A stretch of 64,000 nucleotides of DNA from Bifidobacterium tsurumiense (GCF_000741765.1 NZ_JGZU01000019.1:1-64000), one strand, 5' to 3'; positions 44,964-54,852 are shown, counted from the first letter of the stretch. Translations and numbers: made by a program. Notes: generated from the letters alone by a model not told the origin.

Positions 44964-45584
44964 ATGTCAAAGGCATCAGTAGAGGCGCAGCAGCAGTTGG
45001 ATCGTATTGTGGCTTTGGGTTACCCTGATGTCGCCGATATGAGCGACGCGGCATTCCGTGCATTGGCCCAGCCGTTGATCGAAGAGCTCGAGCATAGCGA
45101 TTTGGGCTCGAATATCTTGCTTATTCCAACTCGAGAGTTGGTCTCTCCTGAATCCTTGATTGCACGAACCAGTATCAATCGTATGGCGGGTTTTACCACA
45201 ATGCCTCCGCGTGATATCGCCAGCTTCATGCCGCAGGATGGCTTTGAGCCTCCTGAGGGCCCTTTCTACCTGGTCATTGAGCCTCATACTGGAACATGCT
45301 ATGTGAACCGCGAGCCGGATGTGGCAAGAAAGCTCATCGATTCCGATGAGAGGACGCCGTTGACTTTGGAAGAGGGCCTGGCTATTGCCACGCAACATCC
45401 TGAATGGCTTCTGGAAAAGAATGGCTTCAATCTACTTGGTTCGCGCAGTGCCGACGGACGAGTGCCAAGTATTTGGATGAGTCAGAATGCGCCGAGACTA
45501 GGGTCGGTATGGCCGAACTCACGCCATACCTGGCTTGGCAATGCCTATTGCGTTTCTCGTCGAGGACTCAGTTTGTTCTATTAA
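44964..45584 (+). CDS. DUF5701 family protein
   Basis: A 206-residue cytoplasmic protein with QLDRIVALGYPDVADMSD near the start and the conserved block FYLVIEPHTGTCYVNREPD followed by LTLEEGLAIATQHPEWL. This is the pattern of the uncharacterised DUF5701 family of actinobacteria. No catalytic motif is evident. The start ATG at 44964 has a poor ribosome site; an ATG at 44919 would add 15 residues. It follows asd, convergent with the metallophosphoesterase gene. Confidence 0.75.
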   Translation: MSKASVEAQQQLDRIVALGYPDVADMSDAAFRALAQPLIEELEHSDLGSNILLIPTRELVSPESLIARTSINRMAGFTTMPPRDIASFMPQDGFEPPEGPFYLVIEPHTGTCYVNREPDVARKLIDSDERTPLTLEEGLAIATQHPEWLLEKNGFNLLGSRSADGRVPSIWMSQNAPRLGSVWPNSRHTWLGNAYCVSRRGLSLFY

Positions 45585-45700
45585 ACAGACGGACTGCCAA
45601 TTCGGTATTGCACAATTCGTGATGTATGAACGTGCCGTAACAAGTCGGTCATATTACGGATGGCATGAATCATGCCGGTTACAGTGCAAACCGCAACGCT

Positions 45701-47254
45701 CTAGCGTTTGCGACGAACTAGGCGTTTCAGCACGCACATCATCCCCAAGGCGCCGAGAGATATCGCAATAGCTGTGCGGGGACGTCTGAGCATATTCCGC
45801 CATGCCGTTGCGCTTATCGGCAGATCTTCAAGGCACATACGCAATGCCGGACTCGGGCGGTGCCCTACAAGCTCAGCCCATGTGAGTACTCGAGTTGTGT
45901 AGTTTTGAGGGTTGCTTTCATGGAATTCAAATAGACGTACGCCTCGGGTGGAAGCCGATGGTCCGTAGCTGGCAAAACCGCATGTGGGCGCGTATCCAAA
46001 ATCCATCCCACCGATATGCGAGACGAAGGCATTCTTATGATCATGTCCGCAGAACAGCGCGAAATATGAACCTGCTCTGCGCAACGCCTGAACCATGCCG
46101 GCATTGCTGTCTGGACAGCTTATTCCCTCGCCCAGGATCCCGCCGGATTTAAGGGCGTCTTGGTTCAATACAAAACTATGTCCAGAGAACGGCCCCGACC
46201 CATCGACCGCATACGGAGTCCATGTGGGGACCTCGGTCAGGCAGTCGTAGAACTCCTGCGGCGGAATATGCTGGAAAGCTATGGAAGGCACGGATTTTCC
46301 GCCGTTCATTCTGCGTAATGCATATTGCACTGATTCCAGCCAAGCCACTGCCTGAGACGTTGGATTGCCGTAACTTTCTGCGTCTTCCAGATCCATATGG
46401 GTTGTTGTGGAAGAGTCGGGTTGCGAGATTGATGGTGTGGAAAGACTTTCATAATCGCCTGAATTCACCAGCACAACGCTCATGGCAATGCGTTTCCCGT
46501 CGGCTGATCGTATGGGCAAAGCGAATGTGCCGGGTTCTAATGCGAGCTCATCCGATGAAGTGCGTGACCGGGTCTCGTCATATTCATGATTGCGCGAATC
46601 AGCGCGGGAACGATCGGAGGAGAGTGCCTTGCTCGCGTCGAAGAAGGTTGCCCTGCTCGATGTGGAAGGCACCGCCGAATAAGCGAATCCGGTTGTGTCA
46701 TCCTCAGATGTGTCCGCAATAGTCAAATCAGAGCGAGTTGTGGAATATGCCCCACCGGGTGCCGCAGGATTGAGGCAGCCTGGAAATTCTCGATACAACT
46801 CATCCTGTTCATCGGGGAGGATTCCGCATTGAAAATCATGATTGCCGTAGGTGGCTGCAAAAGGTATGCCGGCGTGAGTGATTGGTTCGAGGAATGCGGC
46901 GAAAGCGGAACGCACCTGATGCTTGGCTTTTTCGAGGAGTGCCGTATGAGCGGAGCCGCTGGCGGTGGGTCTGCGATCGCGAAGTGAGCCACGGCCTTGT
47001 AGGAACGATTCAATCTTGGTCACCAACCGTATGTGTTTGCCGATATCGTCATGCCGTCTCGATCGGAAGGTGTCAATAAAGGCCGGATCATACCCGCGAA
47101 TCTGATCACCGGTCAGTACCACCAAATCAGGTTGAACGGAATCGATGGCGGCGGTTATCAGACGCGCGGTATTCGCATTGAGATCAGGGCCATCTTGGAT
47201 GTCGGCAAGCTGGAGAACTCGAAAGGTGCCGTCTTCGCGGAATCGCAGGTTCAT
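45701..47254 (-). CDS. Calcineurin-like metallophosphoesterase, C-terminally anchored
   Basis: A 517-residue protein of the calcineurin-type phosphoesterase family. Metal-binding motifs are LQLADIQDG (about 15), VVLTGDQI, YGNHDFQCG (about 138) and FCGHDHKNAF near 410. A Ser/Asp/Arg-rich insert of about 110 residues sits between the NHD motif and the following core (around 180-290). The end has a hydrophobic segment followed by RRKR, so it is probably membrane-tethered. No signal peptide is seen, so the side of the membrane is uncertain. The substrate is unknown. The start is MNLRFRE; GTG codons upstream are possible. Confidence 0.85.
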   Translation of the reverse strand: MNLRFREDGTFRVLQLADIQDGPDLNANTARLITAAIDSVQPDLVVLTGDQIRGYDPAFIDTFRSRRHDDIGKHIRLVTKIESFLQGRGSLRDRRPTASGSAHTALLEKAKHQVRSAFAAFLEPITHAGIPFAATYGNHDFQCGILPDEQDELYREFPGCLNPAAPGGAYSTTRSDLTIADTSEDDTTGFAYSAVPSTSSRATFFDASKALSSDRSRADSRNHEYDETRSRTSSDELALEPGTFALPIRSADGKRIAMSVVLVNSGDYESLSTPSISQPDSSTTTHMDLEDAESYGNPTSQAVAWLESVQYALRRMNGGKSVPSIAFQHIPPQEFYDCLTEVPTWTPYAVDGSGPFSGHSFVLNQDALKSGGILGEGISCPDSNAGMVQALRRAGSYFALFCGHDHKNAFVSHIGGMDFGYAPTCGFASYGPSASTRGVRLFEFHESNPQNYTTRVLTWAELVGHRPSPALRMCLEDLPISATAWRNMLRRPRTAIAISLGALGMMCVLKRLVRRKR

Positions 47255-47566
47255 GGACACCACTGTATGGCGTTATGCGGCGTGATGCCAAGGAAGGACG
47301 CGAAGATCGACAGCTATTCATTCCCCGTTCATCTGATGCCGTGAGGCGAGACGAGTCCCGTTCAATCGCCCATGACATGTGATCGGCGGCTGTGGTATTT
47401 CGTGTGTGCCCAATGCAAGGCATACCATAAAAGGGAAAACCATATCGTGAAACCATTCCGGCGCAATAATGCCGGTATCGATAGTATGAGCTGCACGATG
47501 CCGCGTCGCTCACACAGTGCTGCCATGCGGTGTACCAGACTCATACAACAAAGCAAAGGAGGAGTG

Positions 47567-49474
47567 ATGGGTCAGGATCAATCATCAGTGTTTGATCTCG
47601 CGGCTGTTGCCGCAGCGTCCAACGGAGGGAACAACAGCCCACTACTGCCTCCGGCCCGATTCGTAGGCGAGGCGCAAAAGCCAAGCCCTATGCCATACAA
47701 CAAATACGTTGCATACAACAAGCAGGTGCCCTTTGACAATCCGGACCGCACTTGGCCAGGCAAGCTTTTGGAACGGGCTCCGCGCTGGTGTTCTGTGGAT
47801 TTGCGCGATGGTAATCAGGCTTTGGTGAATCCTATGGACGCAGAACGCAAACTGCGGTTTTGGAATCTTCTGGTATCCATGGGATTCAAGGAAATCGAGG
47901 TCGGTTTCCCCAGCGCGTCGGAAACCGATTATGACTTCATTCGTATGCTTATTGAGCGCGAGCTGATTCCTGACGATGTGACCATTGTCGTATTGACCCA
48001 GGCTCGCGAGCATCTTATTCGTCGCACATATGAGTGCCTCAAGGGTGCCAAGCGTGCTGTGGTGCATTTCTATAACTCGGTGTCCGTGCTTCAGCGGGAA
48101 GTCGTGTTCCGCAAGGATCGCGCGGGTATCAAGCAGCTTGCTGTGGATGCGGCCGAGTTGTGCAAGGAGCTTGAAGGCGCGGCGCAGGGCATCGACCTCT
48201 ACTATGAGTATTCCCCGGAATCATTCACCGGAACCGAGCCGGAATATGCGGTTGAGGTGTGCAATGCGGTTATTGATGTCATCAAGCCGACACCTGAGCA
48301 CAAAATGATTATCAATCTGCCGGCAACGGTGGAAATGACATCGCCCAACGTATTTGCAGACGAGGTGGAATTCGTGTCGAATCGCTTGACGGACCGCGAT
48401 TCCATCGTGCTTTCTCTGCATCCGCATAATGATTGCGGCATGGGCGTTGCAGCTGCCGAACTGGGTATTCTCGCCGGCGCAGACCGCATCGAAGGCTGCC
48501 TGTTGGGCAATGGCGAGCGTACCGGCAATGTGGATCTGGTGACTTTGGCGCTGAATATGCTGACTCAGGGCATCGATCCGCAAATCGATTGCTCCAATGT
48601 GCCTGAGATCCGCAAGACGGTGGAATATTGCAATCAGATCAAGATTTCCGAGCGCCATCCATATGCCGGAAGCTTTGTGTTCACGGCCTTCTCCGGTTCT
48701 CATCAGGACGCCATCAAAAAGGGCTTGGAAGCTCGACAGGTTGCCGCCGGCCGCGCCGGTGCCGACCTCGACAGCTTCGTGTGGTTGGTGCCGTATCTGC
48801 CGATTGATCCCAAGGATATCGGCCGCACGTATGAAGCGATTATCCGTGTCAATTCCCAGTCCGGCAAAGGTGGCATGGCATATCTGCTCAAGACCAATCA
48901 CAATCTTGATTTGCCCAAGCGTTTGCAGGTCGAATTCGACAAAATCGTGCAGGCCTACGCCGACGAAACCAAGAAGGAAGTCAAGGACGAGGATATCTGG
49001 CGTCTCTTCAAGGACGAGTATCTGCCGGTGGAAGAGGGCGGAGCCACTGCAGCCGGAGCCATCGTCGGTGACCACCATGATGACGGTCTGGAACAGTGGG
49101 GACGCCTGAAGCTGCTCAAGGTCTCCATTTCCTCCGGTGAGGATGGTTCTGATACCGTTCTCAAGATGCGTTTGCTTGATCGTGGAGTCACGCCGGATGC
49201 CCAGCCTGTTGAACGGGAGCTTTCCGGCATTGGCAACGGCCCCATCGCAGCCTTCATCAATGCATTGCACAATTTGGGCGTGACCGTCTCCGTGATGGAT
49301 TACGTGGAGCATACGATGACGGCCAGCACGGATGCAATGGCGGCCTCCTATGTGGAATGCCAGATCGGCGAGGATCCCGAAACTCAGATTATCTGGGGCG
49401 TGGGCATCGATTCGTCGATTATCACCAGCTCCTTGAAGGCCATTATCTCGGCGATCAACCGTTCGCAGCGGTAA
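47567..49474 (+). CDS. leuA: 2-Isopropylmalate synthase
   Basis: A 635-residue class II enzyme that condenses acetyl-CoA and 2-ketoisovalerate, the first step of leucine synthesis. Motifs are SVDLRDGNQALVNPM (active-site Asp, Arg), LSLHPHNDCGMGVAAAE, GCLLGNGERTGNVDLV (metal His and loop), and a C-terminal regulatory domain from about 490 with VERELSGIGNGPIAAF. This is the long actinobacterial LeuA type. The start at 47567 follows AAAGGAGGAG. A leucine-rich leader peptide was not seen upstream. Confidence 0.96.
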   Translation: MGQDQSSVFDLAAVAAASNGGNNSPLLPPARFVGEAQKPSPMPYNKYVAYNKQVPFDNPDRTWPGKLLERAPRWCSVDLRDGNQALVNPMDAERKLRFWNLLVSMGFKEIEVGFPSASETDYDFIRMLIERELIPDDVTIVVLTQAREHLIRRTYECLKGAKRAVVHFYNSVSVLQREVVFRKDRAGIKQLAVDAAELCKELEGAAQGIDLYYEYSPESFTGTEPEYAVEVCNAVIDVIKPTPEHKMIINLPATVEMTSPNVFADEVEFVSNRLTDRDSIVLSLHPHNDCGMGVAAAELGILAGADRIEGCLLGNGERTGNVDLVTLALNMLTQGIDPQIDCSNVPEIRKTVEYCNQIKISERHPYAGSFVFTAFSGSHQDAIKKGLEARQVAAGRAGADLDSFVWLVPYLPIDPKDIGRTYEAIIRVNSQSGKGGMAYLLKTNHNLDLPKRLQVEFDKIVQAYADETKKEVKDEDIWRLFKDEYLPVEEGGATAAGAIVGDHHDDGLEQWGRLKLLKVSISSGEDGSDTVLKMRLLDRGVTPDAQPVERELSGIGNGPIAAFINALHNLGVTVSVMDYVEHTMTASTDAMAASYVECQIGEDPETQIIWGVGIDSSIITSSLKAIISAINRSQR

Positions 49475-49488
49475 TAAGTCGATCTGAC

Positions 49489-49530
49489 GGGGCGGTGTGC
49501 ATACTGATTGTGATGCACACCGCCCCTGTT
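49489..49530. terminator. Terminator of leuA
   Basis: GGGGCGGTGTGCAT (49489-49502) pairs perfectly with ATGCACACCGCCCC (49513-49526), 14 bp with 10-nt loop. TGTT follows. It also sits downstream of the convergent GH43 gene. Confidence 0.8.
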
Positions 49531-49616
49531 CGTAGGCGTTCGTTGTATGCGCCTGACATTGTGTCTGACATTGCTGGGCATTGTGCACGGTCAGGCGCAT
49601 ATAGCCAGACTCGTGC

Positions 49617-51188
49617 CTATTTCTGAGAACCCCAGACGCAGAGATTATTGCCTAGTGCACTGAAGGTCATTACCTCTTTGCGGTCGAGATCTCTTGGCAG
49701 CTTGTCAAAAGCGCCGGTGTATTCGGTGCCGTCAACGGTTATGGTCATGGCATTGGAGCCATCTTGGTGCGTCCATGAACCAGTGGCATCACCGCTTACC
49801 GATCCGTCGACGTTCAAGGTTATCGTGATGGGCCTGTTGACGCCGCGATAATCGGTGCTGTTCTTATCAGTGACTTTCCTGGGCCCCTTGAACGATGTCT
49901 TCGGGTCATGGATCACGAATTCATAGGTGCCGGCAAGCTCCTTGGCGTCATATCCCTTTGTATCAGCTTTGGTGCCGGTGTATTCATATGGCGCTGCAAC
50001 CAGCCATCCATCTGATGTAGGCAGCAACTGACGCACACGGACTTCATGTTCCTCTCCACGTCCTGAGAACCGTGTGTGATACACGATGTAATCCGTGCCG
50101 TCATCATCGGCCAATGCTGAATTGTGACCTTGGGCCACTTCGATATTCGCATTGTCATTGCCGCTCCATTGGATAGAGCTCATCAGGCGAATGCCGTTGT
50201 CGCTCTGCCAGTTATTGCCGATGGCACGTTCTGATACCGCAGGGTGTCCTGCCTGATCAACATATGGGCCGGTTATGGACTGCGAGCGATACATGCGGAT
50301 TTGGTATCCCTTGGTTTGCTCCAAGCCGCCATACGAAGCGAAGAGATACCAATATCCGTTGGTATGCAGGAGATAGGAACCCTCGCCGGAATTGCCGTAA
50401 CCCCCGCCGAGCTTGATGCCATAATACGCATCGGATTTGTTGGTCTCGGTCTGATATGTGGTGCTATAATCTCTCAAGCCGGTGGCGGGATCGAGCTTGA
50501 ACATCCACATGCCGCCGAACCATGAGCCGAAGGTCATCCACATATCTCCATTGTCATCGGTTGCGATGCTGGGGTCGATTGCATTGATGCCGGTGTCGGT
50601 CTGCGATTGGTAGCGGGTAAGATCCGCGTCTTCTCCAAGCACTTTGGGCACGTCAGTGTGTGATGCATTGACTTTTGTGAACCCTGAATACACGACCGGC
50701 CCCACATAGGTCCAGTCGCCTTCAATATCGTCTGCTGTGAGCAGGACGATAACGGATCGGTAGTTGGCGCCGTTAACCGACATATACATGCACCACTTCT
50801 TCATGGTGGGATTCCAGTGCACGTCGGGAGCCCACATATTGCCGGTTATGTCTGGATTCGAGGATTGCTTGGCCCAGTTTTCCCAAATATCGCCCAGCAT
50901 GGTGGCATAGTCGGTGTTGATGTTATTGGTGAAAGTCGTCCAATTCACCATGTCGTCGCTTTTCGCCCATGCTCGATGAGAGCCGAAGACATAGTATTTT
51001 CCGTTGGCCTTGACGATGGACGGGTCGTGCACCGAAACGCGGGAGATGGAATTCGTGTCGTTGCTTTCGCCGTTCGCTGACGCAGAGTTGCCTGAGCCGG
51101 TCGTTCCGCAAGCGGCGAGCAGATTAATCGAAGTGAATGCGGCGATTATCGACACGGCAGCGCGTCGCGCAAAGGCTGAAAATGTCAT
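49617..51188 (-). CDS. Secreted lipoprotein GH43, arabinanase-like
   Basis: A 523-residue glycoside hydrolase family 43 protein of the endo-alpha-1,5-L-arabinanase type. The signal and lipobox FTSINLLAAC (Cys27) anchor it at the outer cell surface. Propeller motifs are SVHDPSIVKANGKYYVFGS with the catalytic Asp, MWAPDVHWNPTMKKWCMY, and NAIDPSIATDDNGDMWMTFG. An arabinanase C-terminal barrel domain follows from about 430 (FVIHDPKTSFKGPRKV). It degrades arabinan backbone into oligosaccharides for import. It is divergent from the cytoplasmic GH43 gene; paired operators at 51234-51270 lie between them. Confidence 0.92.
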   Translation of the reverse strand: MTFSAFARRAAVSIIAAFTSINLLAACGTTGSGNSASANGESNDTNSISRVSVHDPSIVKANGKYYVFGSHRAWAKSDDMVNWTTFTNNINTDYATMLGDIWENWAKQSSNPDITGNMWAPDVHWNPTMKKWCMYMSVNGANYRSVIVLLTADDIEGDWTYVGPVVYSGFTKVNASHTDVPKVLGEDADLTRYQSQTDTGINAIDPSIATDDNGDMWMTFGSWFGGMWMFKLDPATGLRDYSTTYQTETNKSDAYYGIKLGGGYGNSGEGSYLLHTNGYWYLFASYGGLEQTKGYQIRMYRSQSITGPYVDQAGHPAVSERAIGNNWQSDNGIRLMSSIQWSGNDNANIEVAQGHNSALADDDGTDYIVYHTRFSGRGEEHEVRVRQLLPTSDGWLVAAPYEYTGTKADTKGYDAKELAGTYEFVIHDPKTSFKGPRKVTDKNSTDYRGVNRPITITLNVDGSVSGDATGSWTHQDGSNAMTITVDGTEYTGAFDKLPRDLDRKEVMTFSALGNNLCVWGSQK

Positions 51189-51230
51189 TTCCGTAGCTCC
51201 TCAATGAGACTGGTGTTCAAATCTCGCGAT

Positions 51231-51257
51231 TTGTACAACGATGTAATACGATATACT
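51231..51257 (+). promoter_or_regulatory. Candidate promoter of the 51317 GH43 gene
   Basis: TTGTAC (51231-51236), 15-nt spacer, TATACT (51252-51257). The spacer is shorter than ideal. One operator overlaps the -35 and another lies just downstream of the -10. Confidence 0.45.
51234..51245. promoter_or_regulatory. Operator-like site 1
   Basis: TACAACGATGTA, one base from the palindrome TACAACGTTGTA repeated through the arabinan region. Confidence 0.7.
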
Positions 51258-51258
51258 A

Positions 51259-51270
51259 TACAACGATGTA
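51259..51270. promoter_or_regulatory. Operator-like site 2
   Basis: TACAACGATGTA, identical to site 1, 25 bp further. Together they lie between the divergent GH43 genes. Confidence 0.7.
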
Positions 51271-51316
51271 AAACGATGGCACAACCTGCCGATTCACAGC
51301 ATGACAAAGGACTGAT

Positions 51317-53467
51317 ATGGCGCGCACATACTCACTGATGAGTTATACACGTAAGCCCACTGGCCGCGAATATGCCAATAACGAAGATATTGCCGCCAGT
51401 ATGCATCTGGCAATCCGTTCCTCGGTTGACGGTGACTGGACCGCTCTCAACGACAATTACGGCATTCTATTCGCCGCAGCGGTTCCTAGCGATGAGCTCT
51501 CCGACAACATGCGATCGGCATGCACGGCAGCGCAGGTATTCGCAGGGGAGACTTTGCCTGAAGGGCGTGCTCTCAGTAATGCGCCACAATATGGCGCTGT
51601 TATGCCCGGAAATGACGTGGAATTGAAGAGCTTGCGCGATCCGTTCATATTCAGGTATCACCATGGCGGTTTCGCAATAGCAGCGACGCGAACGGCGAGG
51701 GGTGGCGAGCCTGATGGTTCAGAGCGCTCGTCTTTCTTGTTGGTGCTCAGTCAGAATCTGACGTCCTTCACGCAATTGGGATTGGTCCATTTGGACACCG
51801 ATTCCGGCGTGCATGGTGTGCAGGTTTCTGTGCACGGTGCGTCTCCTCGATATGTGATGACGTGGCTAGACGATAGCGGAAGGCTGATGTCTTCTAGGAC
51901 GGATGATCTTGAGTCTGTGGTCAGAGAAGCCCAAGTCTTGCCGGTGCAGGCTGTGGACGAGCAGACGGCAATGCCGACCAAGCCAATCATGCGTTATGAT
52001 GCATCGGTTGCGCAGCTCTCGACTTCGGCGTTGCCCGATGATGCAATAGTGGGCAATATCATCACCATCAGCGATGAAGAGGCCCGGACTTTGATAGGCC
52101 GTTTTGGCCGCGTGTATAACACAGGGGTGAGCGTTCCTCAGCAGAGGCTGCAGGCATGTGATGCCGAGGGTGAAGATGCACTGCGTACGCGCCTGAATGA
52201 GATAACTCAGACCAAGGCAATATTGGATTATTCTGACGGTTCCCAGGCTCGGCGCAAGGTGGATTGGGATAAGGCTCAGATCGAGCACATTGTGCAGAAG
52301 GCCGCGAAGGGCACGATCTGCAAAGGCGATGTGGTGACTCTCAGCGGTCGCGTTCGCCAAGCAACCTATCCTGTGCCCTTTGCTGTGGAACGTGCGGATC
52401 CTTCGGTGTTTGCGTGGAACTGGAATGGCGAGCCGATGTTCATGTTCATCGCCACTGAGGATGAGGATGGCAACTGCATCGATCCTCGTGGAGGAAGGAC
52501 GCATATGCCTTTGCGCGTAGCCTCATCCATCGCCGAACTATCGGATGAATCGGGCGGGCGAAGCGCAGAAATCGACCTGTTGAAGCGCGGAGATCGCAAT
52601 AGCGAAGGACGTGAAATGACGGGCTGCTTCTGGGCGCCTGAATTGCATGTTATTGGCGGTGCGCTATCGATACTGTTTATGCCTTGCTTTGACGGGGAGC
52701 GGGTGAATCCTGACGGAAGTCCCAATGACAGGGCAGGCAAGCCTGATATGTGGACCGGCAGCTGTCACATCATGCAATTGCGAAAGGATGAGGACGGCAA
52801 GGATCTTGATCCGCGCGAGCCAAAGAATTGGAGCGTGCCTGATCCGATCCTGGATCCGGAAGGCAAGGCGCTGAATCCTGTGCAACGCATCAGCCTTGAC
52901 ATGACGGTTTTCGAGGATTCGGGAACGTGGTATTACGCCTGGCAACAAGTGGGCAGCGTATGGATTGCGAGCTTTGATCCTGAGCGCCCAACGCGATTGA
53001 CCAGCGCGCCTTCGCAACTGATCGTCCCTGAATTCGCATGGGATAACCTGATTGCCGAAGGGCCGAATGTCACCGTCCATGACGGCGTCATTTTCATGAT
53101 CTATTCCGGATCGTTGGTGGGCATTGACTACACCACTGGATTGGTGACCGCGCCTGCTGGCAAGGGAGTGGATTTGCTGGATCCCACCAATTGGGTCAAG
53201 CAGGACTATCCTTTGCAAAAGTCCGGGATGTACAACGGTGAATGGCAACTGGGAACCGGCCACGGCATGTGGTCGCATGATGAAGATGGCAATCTGATCT
53301 ACGTATTCCATAATGCCGAATACAACGAAGGGCGGTATGGCGGCCGCGATGCACAAGTGCGCCGAGTACACTGGTCGGCAGAAGGTATGCCGATTTTGGA
53401 TATGCAGGCGCATGAGGAACTTGATCCGGCATATGCCTGCACAACGATGAACATCACCGTGGTGTGA
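51317..53467 (+). CDS. Cytoplasmic GH43 protein, about 716 residues, two modules
   Basis: It has no signal peptide. The C-terminal GH43 module (from about 360) shows VERADPSVFAWNWNGEPMF with the catalytic Asp, TGCFWAPELHVIGGALSILF and NLIAEGPNVTVHDGVIFMIY with the acid Glu, then GTGHGMW. The N-terminal 230 residues contain SLRDPFIFRYHHGGFAIAAT and LHLDTDSGVHG-like propeller strands, suggesting a second GH43-like module. A helical insert sits between (about 260-345). It probably cleaves arabinofuranosyl oligosaccharides inside the cell. The ATG follows AAAGGA. The LacI gene follows, its open frame overlapping this stop. Confidence 0.88.
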   Translation: MARTYSLMSYTRKPTGREYANNEDIAASMHLAIRSSVDGDWTALNDNYGILFAAAVPSDELSDNMRSACTAAQVFAGETLPEGRALSNAPQYGAVMPGNDVELKSLRDPFIFRYHHGGFAIAATRTARGGEPDGSERSSFLLVLSQNLTSFTQLGLVHLDTDSGVHGVQVSVHGASPRYVMTWLDDSGRLMSSRTDDLESVVREAQVLPVQAVDEQTAMPTKPIMRYDASVAQLSTSALPDDAIVGNIITISDEEARTLIGRFGRVYNTGVSVPQQRLQACDAEGEDALRTRLNEITQTKAILDYSDGSQARRKVDWDKAQIEHIVQKAAKGTICKGDVVTLSGRVRQATYPVPFAVERADPSVFAWNWNGEPMFMFIATEDEDGNCIDPRGGRTHMPLRVASSIAELSDESGGRSAEIDLLKRGDRNSEGREMTGCFWAPELHVIGGALSILFMPCFDGERVNPDGSPNDRAGKPDMWTGSCHIMQLRKDEDGKDLDPREPKNWSVPDPILDPEGKALNPVQRISLDMTVFEDSGTWYYAWQQVGSVWIASFDPERPTRLTSAPSQLIVPEFAWDNLIAEGPNVTVHDGVIFMIYSGSLVGIDYTTGLVTAPAGKGVDLLDPTNWVKQDYPLQKSGMYNGEWQLGTGHGMWSHDEDGNLIYVFHNAEYNEGRYGGRDAQVRRVHWSAEGMPILDMQAHEELDPAYACTTMNITVV

Positions 53468-53487
53468 CGGGAACCAATGGAGCGAAC

Positions 53488-54564
53488 ATGGCGAGAAAAG
53501 CGAGCGGCAGGGGTGGCGAACAAGTCGTCACTATGAAAGAGGTTGCCAAGGAAGCTGGTGTCTCGATTAAGACGGTTTCCAATGTGGTGAATGATTATCA
53601 GTTCGTATCAGATGCCACACGCAACAAGGTCAATGCTGCAATAGAGAAACTCGGTTATGTCATCAACGTTTCGGCGCGTAACCTGCGCACTGGCTCGACA
53701 GGCATAATCGCTTTGGTGGTACCGGATCTGCAGATGCCATATTTTGCGCAGTTGTCATCTTTGGTTATCGAAGAGGCGAAGAAACTTGGACTTCGGGTAA
53801 TCGTGGAGCCGACCCTGTATTCGCGCGATGGCGAGATAGAGGCGCTTCACGGTTCGCAGCAAGCCATGTTGGATGGTGTGATCTACAGCCCGCTTGAGCT
53901 CGGTCAAGAGGATGTCGACCAACTGAACGTCGATTATCCGCTGGTGTTAGTCGGAGAACGCATGTTCACCGACCAGGTCGATCATGTGGCCACGGAGAAT
54001 GTCGAGGGAGCCAAGAGGGCGACTTCATATCTGTTGCAGACCGGATGCAAGCGTATCGCCGTATTGGGTGTGCATCCTGGTGAGCAGGTTGGATCGGCCG
54101 GATTGCGTTTTCGGGGATATCGAGAAGCCTTGGATGAAGCTGGCGTACCGTTTGACGAGCGGCTGGTGGCTCCCACTGGAAAATGGCATCGTATCGACGG
54201 CGTGAACGCGATGAATGAGATGTTGGATACTGGTGTCGTTCCCGATGGTGTGGTTGCGTTGAACGATATGCTGGCGTCCGGCGCCATGCATGCCATCCAG
54301 ATGCGGGGGTTGCGGATTCCTGAAGATGTCTCGGTTATCGGATTCGATAACTCGGATGATTCGCAGTATCTCTCTCCTGCCCTGACAACCATTTCGCCTG
54401 GTTTGGATGCGGTTGCTCGCATGTCGGTAAAGGTGCTGAAGGATCGCATCGATAGAGTGGCTCCCTTTGATGTGTCTGAAGGGGAGTCGGTATTCCGCAA
54501 GGTGAGTTCAAAGCTCGTCGTACGTCAATCGACAAAACCCTTGAATATGGCGACGATGGTGTAA
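53488..54564 (+). CDS. LacI-family transcriptional regulator
   Basis: A 358-residue sugar-responsive repressor or activator. The DNA-binding helix is VTMKEVAKEAGVSIKTVSNV (about 15-34), followed by the hinge SARNLRTGSTG and a periplasmic-binding-protein-like effector domain with VALNDMLASGAMHAI and VIGFDNSDDSQYLSPALTT. It lies next to GH43 and ABC genes and is the best candidate for the operator TACAACGTTGTA. The ATG at 53488 follows GGAG; a GTG at 53464 overlaps the previous stop. Confidence 0.9.
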   Translation: MARKASGRGGEQVVTMKEVAKEAGVSIKTVSNVVNDYQFVSDATRNKVNAAIEKLGYVINVSARNLRTGSTGIIALVVPDLQMPYFAQLSSLVIEEAKKLGLRVIVEPTLYSRDGEIEALHGSQQAMLDGVIYSPLELGQEDVDQLNVDYPLVLVGERMFTDQVDHVATENVEGAKRATSYLLQTGCKRIAVLGVHPGEQVGSAGLRFRGYREALDEAGVPFDERLVAPTGKWHRIDGVNAMNEMLDTGVVPDGVVALNDMLASGAMHAIQMRGLRIPEDVSVIGFDNSDDSQYLSPALTTISPGLDAVARMSVKVLKDRIDRVAPFDVSEGESVFRKVSSKLVVRQSTKPLNMATMV

Positions 54565-54596
54565 AACCGGCGTAAGAGCTTAAGAAAGCGACTGTT

Positions 54597-54629
54597 ACGG
54601 GGGTCTGCTGGTGAGGCGGCCCCCGTTTT
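54597..54629 (+). terminator. Terminator after the LacI gene
   Basis: ACGGGGG (54597-54603) pairs with CCCCCGT (54620-54626), followed by TTTC within GTTTTC. Confidence 0.75.
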
Positions 54630-54813
54630 CATATGAAGCATGCCGAAGCCAGCTGTGATGTCGCCGTAGACAAGCTTGTCAGGGGAGTATTGCTTCGCGC
54701 ATATCGCTGTCGGAAATGGATTCGAAGATCCCGTATGGCTTGCAGAGCGCACAGTTTTGGCTTGGATTGTTGAGAGTAATTGGAAGTCTGTTGCTCTAAT
54801 CGGACTCGCCGTC

Positions 54814-54842
54814 TTGTTTCAACGTTGTAAAGCTGATATATT
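54814..54842 (+). promoter_or_regulatory. Promoter of the 54889 GH43 gene
   Basis: TTGTTT (54814-54819), 17-nt spacer, TATATT (54837-54842). Operators overlap the -35/spacer and the -10. Confidence 0.65.
54818..54829. promoter_or_regulatory. Operator-like site 3
   Basis: TTCAACGTTGTA, one change from TACAACGTTGTA, inside the promoter spacer. Confidence 0.75.
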
Positions 54843-54852
54843 CAACGTTGTA
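54841..54852. promoter_or_regulatory. Operator-like site 4
   Basis: TTCAACGTTGTA, identical to site 3, 23 bp downstream, over the -10 end. Confidence 0.75.

Noticed and set aside
47345-47566. A leucine-rich leader peptide for leuA attenuation
   Set aside because: No short frame with a leucine run was found upstream of the gene.
48221-49600. A 459-residue open frame antisense to leuA
   Set aside because: It is rich in His and Gln as expected for a reverse-strand shadow; leuA is unambiguous.
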